The position numbers were made by a program, and so were the translations under genes. The notes under the pieces are model-generated. The model searched no databases. It was not told the DNA's origin and saw nothing but the letters and a program-made list of their open reading frames with translations. Positions 27,101 through 34,697 of a stretch of DNA of 64,000 nucleotides are shown one piece after another. The stretch is taken from NCBI GenBank assembly GCA_038237225.1, contig JBBRYX010000005.1, forward strand, positions 62,001 to 126,000. The letters run 5' to 3'. The DNA comes from DASVUC01 sp038237225. Its GTDB lineage: Bacteria > Planctomycetota > Phycisphaerae > Tepidisphaerales > Tepidisphaeraceae. Position 1 is the first letter of the stretch. Every line of letters begins with the position of its first letter.

Positions 27101-27148
27101 ACCGGTCCCCCTCGATGCCTCAGCCAAAGCCTCCCCGGAAAACCTCGA

Positions 27149-28345
27149 CTATTGCCCGTGCCAGAGATACATCGGGCGCGGGACCATCAGGTCGGCCAGT
27201 CCCTTCGCGTCCACCTGCACGCCATTGATCGTGATGTTGGCGTTGCTGCTTGTGGCGCGCGTGGAGATATTGGACCTGGAGTTGAAGAGTTCGAACAAAC
27301 TTGCGGGGGCTTGGTAGCGGACGATTGTGGGATTGTTAAGACCCAGCTTAGTGGCGGCATACGTGCAGGCATCGTCTTCGTAGCCGACTTTGTCGATCAG
27401 CTTCAGGACTACCGCATCTTCCGCGGTGAAAATTTTGCCGTTGGCCACTTTGTTCAGCTCATCGGGGGTGAAGCTCCGGCCGCTGCGGACGACTTCCTTA
27501 AACTTGTCGAAGGTCTTGTCGATCAGGGCTTGAAGGTAAGGCGCATCAGCCGCGCCGGCGGGACGGAACATAGAGCCGGCGGTTTTGTAGGTGGCGCCGC
27601 TGGCGACGATGGTGGCGTCTTCAATTCCCCATTTGTCCATGAGCTTGGACAGGTTGTAGTTGGGCATGTAGACGCCGATGCTTCCGGTGATGGTGCTGGG
27701 TTGAGCGAAAATGTAATCGGCGGCGCAGGAAACGTAGTAACCGCCCGATGCCGCGACACCCGCCTGGGAAACCACGATCAGCGCGCCGGGTTTCCGCGCG
27801 CGGAACTGCACGATGCGGTGGTGCATCTCGTCGGCCGGTCCAACCGGTCCGCCGGGGGAATCGATCTTCAGGACGATCGCTTTGACGTGCTTGTCCTCTT
27901 CCGCCGTCTTGAGAAAGGTGTCGAGGCGCTGGCGCTGTTCATCATCGATCAATCCGACAACGGGGATGACGGCGATTTTCTGGGTGGCATCGCCGTGCAG
28001 GATTTCGGATTGCCGAACGGTCGAGTTGCCGGAGAACGCGCTGCCGGCGAGGAGGAAAATGTTGAGCGTGATTGAGATGCCGAGGAGCGTGATGACGAAA
28101 AACTTGAACAGGCCGCGTAGAATCCCGCCGCGGCGCGGAGGAGGTGGTGGCGGCATCATGTACATGGGCGGCATGAAGTTGGGTGGTGGCGGCATCGGGG
28201 GCATCATCGGAGGCGGCGCGGGATAGGCGCCCGGCCCCCCCGGCGCGGCGGACGGATGTCCCTGTGCGGCATTGGGCGCGGGGGGCGGCGAAAACGCGCC
28301 GCGAGGATCAAGAGGACCTTGGCCGGGAGGGGGCTGGGGATACAT
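27149..28345 (-). CDS. sppA: Signal peptide peptidase SppA-type protease
   Basis: 398 residues from the ATG at 28345. The N-terminal 70 residues are a cytoplasmic Pro/Met/Gly-rich tail (PPPMMPPMPPPPNFMPPMY), then one membrane helix (about 72-98). The S49 protease core includes AIVLKIDSPGGPVGPADEMH, the nucleophile in AGVAASGGYYV, TGSIGVYMPNYN, and the general-base Lys in SGATYKTAGSM. The family cleaves remnant signal peptides after release. The proline-rich tail is unusual for the family. Confidence 0.87.
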   Translation of the reverse strand: MYPQPPPGQGPLDPRGAFSPPPAPNAAQGHPSAAPGGPGAYPAPPPMMPPMPPPPNFMPPMYMMPPPPPPRRGGILRGLFKFFVITLLGISITLNIFLLAGSAFSGNSTVRQSEILHGDATQKIAVIPVVGLIDDEQRQRLDTFLKTAEEDKHVKAIVLKIDSPGGPVGPADEMHHRIVQFRARKPGALIVVSQAGVAASGGYYVSCAADYIFAQPSTITGSIGVYMPNYNLSKLMDKWGIEDATIVASGATYKTAGSMFRPAGAADAPYLQALIDKTFDKFKEVVRSGRSFTPDELNKVANGKIFTAEDAVVLKLIDKVGYEDDACTYAATKLGLNNPTIVRYQAPASLFELFNSRSNISTRATSSNANITINGVQVDAKGLADLMVPRPMYLWHGQ

Positions 28346-28457
28346 CGCTTCGCTCCAAAAGTGACCCGCGAATGATAGATGCGCCCCACGACGATGGAAA
28401 GGAGAGCGGCTTGCGGTTTCGTATATGCGATGCTCAAGCGGCGAACGCGGAGATAGC

Positions 28458-29201
28458 TCATCGCGAGCGGCGCGCTGCCAGGAACAGGAGCGAAAGCGAA
28501 ATGACCGAAGCGACCGCGGGTTCCGGGACGGCGCGGGTGGCGACGATCTCGCCAACGAAGGTAAGGCTGGAATCGCCGGTTGCGGCCGCGGTGTAGAGGA
28601 TTTGTCCGGTGGAGAAATAGAGGTGGAGGGTTTCGATGCCGGCGGAAGTGGTCAGTGTAGAAGGTGTGGAGGCGCCGTTGGCGGTGCCTTTGCCGTTGAG
28701 GCTGACTTCGCCGGGGGTGTTGCCGTAAGCGAAGTCGGAGTCGCCGGTAAGAACGATGAGGGCAAGGTTACCGGAGCCGGATGGGAATGATGTGCCGGAG
28801 ATGAGGAAGGGATCGGATTCGATGTCGAGCGAAAAATTCCGAAGAGCTTCGTTGGTGGTGCTGAAGAAAGGACCGTTGGCGGTTCTGCCGTAATTGGCGA
28901 AGGCGGTTCCGGGCGTGGCGTCGGTACGGGGCTGTTGCTTGGTGCCGAGATTGACGGCGTTGAGCGCGGAGCCGGCATTGAATTGCAGGACGTTGCCGTT
29001 GCGATCCAGCTTGACGGTGCCGTTATAGCTGGTGGTTGTGGAACCACTGGTCTGCGGGAAGGCGGCGTTGCTGGTGAGGTTGCCACCGACGCTGAGGAAG
29101 CTTTGGGATGGGTCGATCGTGTAGGTCGACGTCTCGGCTTGGACGACGGCGGGCACAAGAACGAGAGATGTAAGTAGCGCGAGCGAACTGCGGAACAACA
29201 T
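28458..29201 (-). CDS. Exported PEP-CTERM-like protein
   Basis: 247 residues. Signal peptide at residues 1-22 (MLFRSSLALLTSLVLVPAVVQA). The body is Ser/Thr/Gly-rich and beta-type, with no enzyme motif. The C-terminus AVPEPAVASVISLSLLFLAARRSR has the PEP motif, hydrophobic helix and Arg cluster of PEP-CTERM anchors, processed by exosortase. A strong AGGAGG ribosome-binding site precedes the ATG at 29201. An exosortase gene is not in the window. Surface or biofilm role is inferred. Confidence 0.78.
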   Translation of the reverse strand: MLFRSSLALLTSLVLVPAVVQAETSTYTIDPSQSFLSVGGNLTSNAAFPQTSGSTTTSYNGTVKLDRNGNVLQFNAGSALNAVNLGTKQQPRTDATPGTAFANYGRTANGPFFSTTNEALRNFSLDIESDPFLISGTSFPSGSGNLALIVLTGDSDFAYGNTPGEVSLNGKGTANGASTPSTLTTSAGIETLHLYFSTGQILYTAAATGDSSLTFVGEIVATRAVPEPAVASVISLSLLFLAARRSR

Positions 29202-29298
29202 GATTCTCCCTCCTAGGAGTTGGAACAGGAGCTTAACTCAAATTAGTAGTCTACGGAATCTCGAATGCGGCGTTATGGAAACTTTTTTCCCTTGGATG

Positions 29299-29700
29299 TC
29301 AGCGAGCGACCTGAATGTGCGTGGCGGAGACGGTTCCCGCGGTGCCGCCGCGGACGGCGAAGTCGCCGGTGACGGTCATTTTCCGCGGATCGAGCCTGGC
29401 GACGAGGTCGTCGAGGATCTGGTTCACGACGGTTTCGTAGAAGATGCCCTTGTTGCGAAAGGAGAAGTAATAGAGCTTGAGGCTCTTCATCTCGACGCAT
29501 TTCCGGTCAGCCGTGTAGGTTAGGGTGATGGTTGCGAAATCGGGCTGGCCGGTGACCGGGCAGACGCTGGTGAACTCTGGGAAGGTGAACTTGATCTCGT
29601 AGTCGCGCTGGGGGCGGGGGTTGTCGAAGGTGTCGAGAATGGAGCGGGGATCGGCGAGTTGGGCGTCGGTGAGGAGGGATTTTTGGCCGAGGTGTTTCAT
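29299..29700 (-). CDS. queF: NADPH-dependent 7-cyano-7-deazaguanine reductase
   Basis: 133 residues, the short unimodular QueF type. It reduces preQ0 to preQ1 in queuosine synthesis. The catalytic Cys lies in FTSVCPVTGQPDFAT, followed by the QueF motif EMKSLKLYYFSFRNKGIFYE that binds NADPH. Start MKHLGQKSLLTDAQLAD. The gene is divergent from the sugar ABC transporter genes. No preQ1 riboswitch is evident upstream. Confidence 0.9.
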   Translation of the reverse strand: MKHLGQKSLLTDAQLADPRSILDTFDNPRPQRDYEIKFTFPEFTSVCPVTGQPDFATITLTYTADRKCVEMKSLKLYYFSFRNKGIFYETVVNQILDDLVARLDPRKMTVTGDFAVRGGTAGTVSATHIQVAR

Positions 29701-29771
29701 CTGAATGAAGTCTAGCCCGTGAAGATGGGGATTGAAAAGGGTCTACTCACGTGGATTCTCTTCCCAACTTC

Positions 29772-29870
29772 TGTAGGGGCGACGCCTGCGTCGCGGCCGA
29801 CACGCAGCGTCGAATCAACCGACCAAGATTCGCGGCTGCGCCGCGACGCGACGCAGGCGTCGCCCCTACA
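29772..29870. repeat. 99-bp palindromic element, copy 1
   Basis: Perfect 23-bp terminal inverted repeats start TGTAGGGGCGACGCCTGCG; the complement ends the element. The 53-base centre carries a further hairpin (GATTCGCGGCTGCGCCGCGA region). Copy 2 at 48489-48587 is exactly 99 bp, in opposite orientation, with the same centre. It lies 25 bases before the ABC substrate-binding gene and is open in that frame. Confidence 0.85.
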
Positions 29871-29895
29871 GCCTGTCCGTGGTAAAAGGGCGGTT

Positions 29896-31173
29896 ATGCG
29901 CGGCGTGGTGACTTTCTTGATCGTCGTGGGGACGTTGATCGCGGGGGGTTGCGATCGCGCGGAAGTTTTGGGGGAGAAGACGACGATTCGATTTTGGAAT
30001 GGGTTTACCGGGCCGGACGGGCGGACGATGCTGGGGCTGGTGAAGACGTTCAATGATGAGAACCCGGATCTGAATGTGATCATGCAGCGGATGGAATGGG
30101 GGACTTATTACAACAAGCTGTTTGTAGCGGGATTGGGCGGGCGGGCGCCGGAAATTTTTGTGAGTCATTCCTACGCGCTGCCGCGGTTTATGGGCGCGGG
30201 GTTTGTGCGGGAGGTGGATGATCTGCTGGGGACGGGGCCGGGGCAGCTTGATCCCGCGGATTTCGATGCGAATGTTCTGGCGAATCTTCAGCGTCATGGG
30301 CGGCACTGGGGCATTCCGCTGGATGTGCATCCGCTGGGACTGTTTTACAACAAGAAGCTCTTTCGTGAGGCGGGAATTGTGGATGCGAAGGGCGAAGCGA
30401 AGCCGCCGACCAATCGGGAGGAGTTCGTGACGGCGCTGCGGAAGCTGACCGACGCGAAGAAGAAACAGTGGGGGTTTGTGTGGACGTGGCAGCGGACGAA
30501 CTCTTACACGATCATCCGGCAATTCGGAGGCGAGTTGTTCGACCCGCAAGGCGTGCGACCGACGATGGGTGCGCCGGAGAACGCTGAGGCGCTGACGTGG
30601 TGCCGGGGATTGATTAAGGAAGGACTTGTGCCGGCGCCGCAGGATTTTAATTCCTGGATTGGGTTTCGGCAGGGACGGGTGGGGATGGTGTTTGAGGGGA
30701 TTTATATGCTGCCGGAACTGGAGCGGCAGAAGGACCTGGATTGGGGCGCGGCACCGGTGCCCGTGGTGGGAAAGCAGCAGTCGGCCTGGGGGGAATCGCA
30801 TAGCCTGGTTTTGCGAAAGGATGTGAAGGGGAAGAAGCTGGAGGGGGCGAAGCGTTTGATCAAGTTTTTGTCGGATCATTCGGTGGAGTGGGCGATGGGC
30901 GGACAGGTGCCGGTGAGGAAGAGCCTGCGGGCGAGTGAGAAGTTCAAATCGCTTTATGCTCAATCACAGTTCGCGCGGGAGATTCCGTACATCGCGTATT
31001 ACCCGAAGAACCCGTACATCTTTGAGTTTCTGACGGAGTTTGATCTGGCGGTGGAACTGACGTTGCGGGGGACGCTGCCGGCGGATGAGGCGCTGGGGCG
31101 CGGGCAGCAGAACATGGAGCGCGTGGTGGAGCGTTATCAGGCGCAGGGTTGGGACCTTGGGGAGGCACGATGA
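29896..31173 (+). CDS. ABC sugar transporter substrate-binding lipoprotein
   Basis: 425 residues from the ATG at 29896, which follows the repeat. The signal peptide ends in a lipobox (IVVGTLIAGGC), so it is a lipid-anchored binding protein of the extracellular solute-binding family 1. The sequence has KTTIRFWNGFTGPDG and a C-terminal lobe with WAMGGQVPVRKSLRASEKF. It overlaps the next gene by four bases. Carbohydrate uptake is inferred from the permease types. Confidence 0.86.
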   Translation: MRGVVTFLIVVGTLIAGGCDRAEVLGEKTTIRFWNGFTGPDGRTMLGLVKTFNDENPDLNVIMQRMEWGTYYNKLFVAGLGGRAPEIFVSHSYALPRFMGAGFVREVDDLLGTGPGQLDPADFDANVLANLQRHGRHWGIPLDVHPLGLFYNKKLFREAGIVDAKGEAKPPTNREEFVTALRKLTDAKKKQWGFVWTWQRTNSYTIIRQFGGELFDPQGVRPTMGAPENAEALTWCRGLIKEGLVPAPQDFNSWIGFRQGRVGMVFEGIYMLPELERQKDLDWGAAPVPVVGKQQSAWGESHSLVLRKDVKGKKLEGAKRLIKFLSDHSVEWAMGGQVPVRKSLRASEKFKSLYAQSQFAREIPYIAYYPKNPYIFEFLTEFDLAVELTLRGTLPADEALGRGQQNMERVVERYQAQGWDLGEAR

Positions 31174-32063
31174 GGCGCGATCGGGACTGGACGGGGTATG
31201 GATTTCTGTTGCCGTATCTGATGCTGTTCGGGATGTTCCTGGTGCTGCCGATGGTGTTCGGGCTGGGGCTGAGCTTCTTTCGGTATGAGATGCTGTCCAA
31301 GGAGCCGGCGAAGTTTGTGGGACTGGAGAATTATCGAGAGGCGCTGTGGCTGCCGCATGCGGATGGGACGCGGGGGGATGCGTATTTCCGGCAAGCGCTT
31401 TGGGCAACGGTGCGGTTCGTGGTGCTGGCGGCGCCGCTGACGGTGACGTTCGCGCTGCTCTTGGCCCTCGGGATCAGCATGGCGCCGGAGCGAAGGCAGA
31501 ACATCTACCGGCTGATGGTGTTCGTGCCGACGATGATCACGATCTCGGTGGTGGGGATTTTGTGGCGGTGGTTCTTCGCGGATCAGTTCGGGCTGTTTAA
31601 CATCTGGCTGACGCGGCTGCATCTTCGCGAAGTGCACTGGCTGACGGATGTGAACATGGCGATGAAATCGCTGGTGCTGATGACGCTGTGGTGGACGGTG
31701 GGCGGACCGGTGGTGGTGCTGCTGGCGGGGATCAAGCAGATTCCGGATGCGTATTACGAAGCCGCGGCAATTGACGGGGCGACGGGCTGGCGAAGGTGCT
31801 GGTACATCACGCTGCCGATGTTGAAGCCGGTGCTGCTGTTTGTGATCGTGCTGAATGTCATCGGGGCGTGGCAGGTGTTTGGGCAGCCGTTCATTATCAC
31901 GAGCGGGGGACCGGAGCGGTCGACCCTGGTTTTGATGCAGTACATCTATGTGACGTCGTTCCTGAATTACCGGCTTGGGTATGGGGCGGCGATGAGCTGG
32001 TTATTGTTTCTGCTCATCGCGGCGTTTTCGCTGGTGCAGTTTCGGTTGATGAGGGAGAAGTAA
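31170..32063 (+). CDS. Sugar ABC transporter permease, MalF-like
   Basis: 297 residues from an ATG that overlaps the upstream stop (ATGA). About six membrane segments. The permease EAA loop is YEAAAIDGATGWRRCWYITLPM, with an ITLPMLKPV continuation. Carbohydrate uptake type (CUT1) is typical of MalF-like proteins. Confidence 0.9.
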   Translation: MRRDRDWTGYGFLLPYLMLFGMFLVLPMVFGLGLSFFRYEMLSKEPAKFVGLENYREALWLPHADGTRGDAYFRQALWATVRFVVLAAPLTVTFALLLALGISMAPERRQNIYRLMVFVPTMITISVVGILWRWFFADQFGLFNIWLTRLHLREVHWLTDVNMAMKSLVLMTLWWTVGGPVVVLLAGIKQIPDAYYEAAAIDGATGWRRCWYITLPMLKPVLLFVIVLNVIGAWQVFGQPFIITSGGPERSTLVLMQYIYVTSFLNYRLGYGAAMSWLLFLLIAAFSLVQFRLMREK

Positions 32064-32105
32064 GTCTCTCCACGGAGACATGGAGAATAACTCCGAGGAG
32101 TTTAC

Positions 32106-32945
32106 TTGAAGGAACCTTGGTACAGCCGGGCGGGAATTGAGGCGCTGGTGGTGCTGACCGCGCTGCTTTTTGTCGCGCCGGTGGTTTTGATTTATGTGAC
32201 TTCGCTGAAGCCGGAGGCGGAGATTGTTAAGTTTGAATCGGTGTGGCCGAAGGATGCGCGGGAGGGGATTCGGAAAAATTACGAGTATGTGCTGAAGACG
32301 CCGGAGGAGATTCCGATTTTCAGGTGGCTGGGGAACTCGATCCTGGTGTCTTCGAGCGTGACCTTGCTGGTGCTGACGGTGGATTCATTGGCGGCGTATG
32401 CGCTGGCGCGGCTGCGGTTGCCGGGGAAGAAGTATGTTTTTGCGATGATCATCGGAACGCTGATGGTGCCGGGACAGATTCTGCTGGTGCCGGTGTATTT
32501 GATTTTGAACAAGCTGGGGTGGATCGATACGCCTTGGGCGCTGATTGTGCCCCACGGGGCGGGGGCGTTCGGGGTGTTTCTGCTGCACCAGTTTTTCAAA
32601 GCCATTCCGAAGGAGCTTGAAGAAGCGGCGATGCTGGATGGGGCGGGGAAATTGCGGATCTGGTGGAACCTGATGTTGCCGCTGAGCAAGCCGGCGCTGG
32701 CGACGCTGGCGATCTTTACGTTCGTGGGATCGTGGAACGATTTTCTGGGGCCGCTGGTGTTTTTGGATTCGGTGGAGAAGTACACGCTGCCGGTGGGGGT
32801 GGCGCTGTTTCAGTCGAGCTATTCGAGCGAGTATGGGCTCACGCTGGCGGCGAGCGTGATATGTACCACGCCGATCCTGCTGATTTTTCTGGTGTTCAGC
32901 AGGCAGATCATTCGGGGGATGGCGATGAGCGGATTGAAGGAGTGA
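32106..32945 (+). CDS. Sugar ABC transporter permease, MalG-like
   Basis: 279 residues from a TTG start with GAGGAG about six bases upstream. Six membrane segments. EAA loop EEAAMLDGAGKLRIWWNLMLPLSKPA. It pairs with the preceding permease. No ATP-binding gene of the same transporter lies near, so the ATPase is presumably shared and encoded elsewhere. Confidence 0.9.
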   Translation: MKEPWYSRAGIEALVVLTALLFVAPVVLIYVTSLKPEAEIVKFESVWPKDAREGIRKNYEYVLKTPEEIPIFRWLGNSILVSSSVTLLVLTVDSLAAYALARLRLPGKKYVFAMIIGTLMVPGQILLVPVYLILNKLGWIDTPWALIVPHGAGAFGVFLLHQFFKAIPKELEEAAMLDGAGKLRIWWNLMLPLSKPALATLAIFTFVGSWNDFLGPLVFLDSVEKYTLPVGVALFQSSYSSEYGLTLAASVICTTPILLIFLVFSRQIIRGMAMSGLKE

Positions 32946-32950
32946 GGAGA

Positions 32951-32989
32951 TGAAACGTGAGAAGATGAAACGTGAATCGTGAAACGTGA
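32951..32989. repeat. Three copies of TGAAACGTGA
   Basis: TGAAACGTGA at 32951, 32966 and 32980, spaced 15 and 14 bases, in the short convergent gap after the MalG-like gene. No role is evident. Confidence 0.6.
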
Positions 32990-33036
32990 CGGGATCAACA
33001 CCGACCTGGATTTCGCTTGGAGATCACATCGGGGAC

Positions 33037-34650
33037 TCAAGGTGAGTCAGGGAAACCTGGAGCCGACGGCTTGGGGGCGGCAGCGGCGGCGCCTTTCTTG
33101 TAGTTGGCGTCGAGTTTCTCGAGCAGCGTGCGGGAGACTTCGAACGTGAGATCGTTGTAGGTGGCGATGGGGGCTTTGCCTTGGCCGGGGTCGGTGATGG
33201 TGACCGTCTGCTGCTCGGGTGCGACGCCGCCGGAACCCTGGGTGGTGATCTTCAGGATGTAGGTTGGTGTGGGTTGGGTGGTTGCGGGTGCGGATTCGAG
33301 ATACTTGTCGGCGCGCAGGGGATTCAACTGAAAGAGGAGCTCATCGACCTTCGAATCCTCGGCAAGTTCGGTGGCGCCGGCGGTGGTGAGCAGATCCCAC
33401 TTGTTCGCCGGCTTAGTGGCGGCTTGCGTCGCGGCAGGCGCCGTGGAGGTGGTGGCGACGGTCGTGGGTTTCGTCGAAGACTTCGTTGACGGAGCGGCAA
33501 CGCCGAGCGGGAGCGTTGACTGATGGCGCTGAAGGATCAGCTCCTTCTTGCTGGAGGGCTTGGTCGTCGGCTGCGTCGTTGCGGGAAGATCGGCCAGGAC
33601 CACGATGCCGCTCACGTCTGCCGGGTTGAGTTGCATGATGCGCTTATCGCGAAATTCAATCGGCTTTTTGTTCAGCGTATCGACGACAGTGGCGGCAACC
33701 TTGGCGACGGAGTTGGCGTCTGACGATGTGGCGAGCACGTTTTTGCGCAGGACGTCGTCGTAGCGGCCGATTTTGATCACGACGGGTTGGGTGGCAGCGC
33801 CAGCCGACGATCCGGCCTGTGATGCCGGTGCGGTTGACGCGGTTTGAGTGGTCGGCTTGGTGGTGGAACTCAGCGTGACCGTGACGCGCGGGTTGTCGAG
33901 TTGATACTGCTTGGCGTCGGCTGCGTTCTCCGCGACCCAATCGGTGGCGCGAAGGCCGGTGACAGCCATCACCACATCGTCAACCTCGGAGGCGTCGGCA
34001 GCGAACTTTTTCGGCTCGGTCATGCGCCATTCGGAACCGATCTTCTCAAGCGATATTGTGCCATCCGCGCGCTTGATCGTGAGTTGCTTGACGTCGGTGT
34101 TCGCCAGGTTCACGAGCTTGGGATTGCGATAGGAATTGGCGGGTTTTTCGAGCTGATCGAGGAGCGCGGTGTTGACCACATCCGCCTGGCTGGAGTTTCC
34201 CGTGGAGACATAGAGGTTGTCCCCGACGGCGGATCTGTTGCCGACACTGAGGGTGTGGGTCTTGTTGTCTTTGGTGGTGAAATCAATTTTGTACTGCGGC
34301 GCGGCGAGGCCAGTGGCGGCAGCGCTGGCGGAGTCGGTGACGCTGCCGTGGGATTTCAGTTCGACCAGGGCGCGGGCGAGGGCGTCGACTTCGAATGCCT
34401 CGGCGGGGGCGGACACGGGTTCGGACAGCTTCCAACTCGCGTTGGACTTCTCCAGGACGGTGCGCTTGCCATCAGAGGCGACGACCGTGATCTTCGTGAT
34501 GTCTTCCGGCTTGGCGTCGAAGAGACGGCGCTCGTTGGCGGCCACTTCGGTGTCCGCCTTTTTCGTTTCCGTGCTGGAGTTCGAGAAGTAGATGAACCCG
34601 CCGAGAGCGGCAAGGACGATCAGCAGAACCAAGGTCGTTTTGAAATTCAT
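33037..34650 (-). CDS. DUF4340 membrane-anchored protein
   Basis: 537 residues. An N-terminal anchor (residues 4-24, TTLVLLIVLAALGGFIYF) precedes repeated beta domains of the DUF4340 type, with the recurring pattern of KITVVASDGKRTVLEKSN and WRMTEPKKFAADASEVDDV. Several TQPTTKP-type linkers (near residues 265-290 and 360-430) separate them. It is the last gene of a Gld-type ABC operon, 47 bases after the GldG-like gene. In related clusters DUF4340 proteins accompany GldG; the function is unknown. Confidence 0.8.
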   Translation of the reverse strand: MNFKTTLVLLIVLAALGGFIYFSNSSTETKKADTEVAANERRLFDAKPEDITKITVVASDGKRTVLEKSNASWKLSEPVSAPAEAFEVDALARALVELKSHGSVTDSASAAATGLAAPQYKIDFTTKDNKTHTLSVGNRSAVGDNLYVSTGNSSQADVVNTALLDQLEKPANSYRNPKLVNLANTDVKQLTIKRADGTISLEKIGSEWRMTEPKKFAADASEVDDVVMAVTGLRATDWVAENAADAKQYQLDNPRVTVTLSSTTKPTTQTASTAPASQAGSSAGAATQPVVIKIGRYDDVLRKNVLATSSDANSVAKVAATVVDTLNKKPIEFRDKRIMQLNPADVSGIVVLADLPATTQPTTKPSSKKELILQRHQSTLPLGVAAPSTKSSTKPTTVATTSTAPAATQAATKPANKWDLLTTAGATELAEDSKVDELLFQLNPLRADKYLESAPATTQPTPTYILKITTQGSGGVAPEQQTVTITDPGQGKAPIATYNDLTFEVSRTLLEKLDANYKKGAAAAAPKPSAPGFPDSP

Positions 34651-34667
34651 GGTTGTTTAGAAAAAAG

Positions 34668-34692
34668 ACATGGGCTCTGGCGCCCGTGCTAC
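34668..34692. repeat. TGGGC hairpin repeat
   Basis: ACATGGGCTCTGGCGCCCGTGCTAC: an imperfect relative of the GCCCGTGCTAC hairpins, in the 47-base gap between the GldG-like and DUF4340 genes. Confidence 0.45.
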
Positions 34693-34697
34693 GCGGA

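Noticed and set aside
27003..28075. 381-codon plus-strand open frame opposite sppA
   Set aside because: High-GC shadow of a clear S49 protease; no ribosome-binding site or domain pattern.
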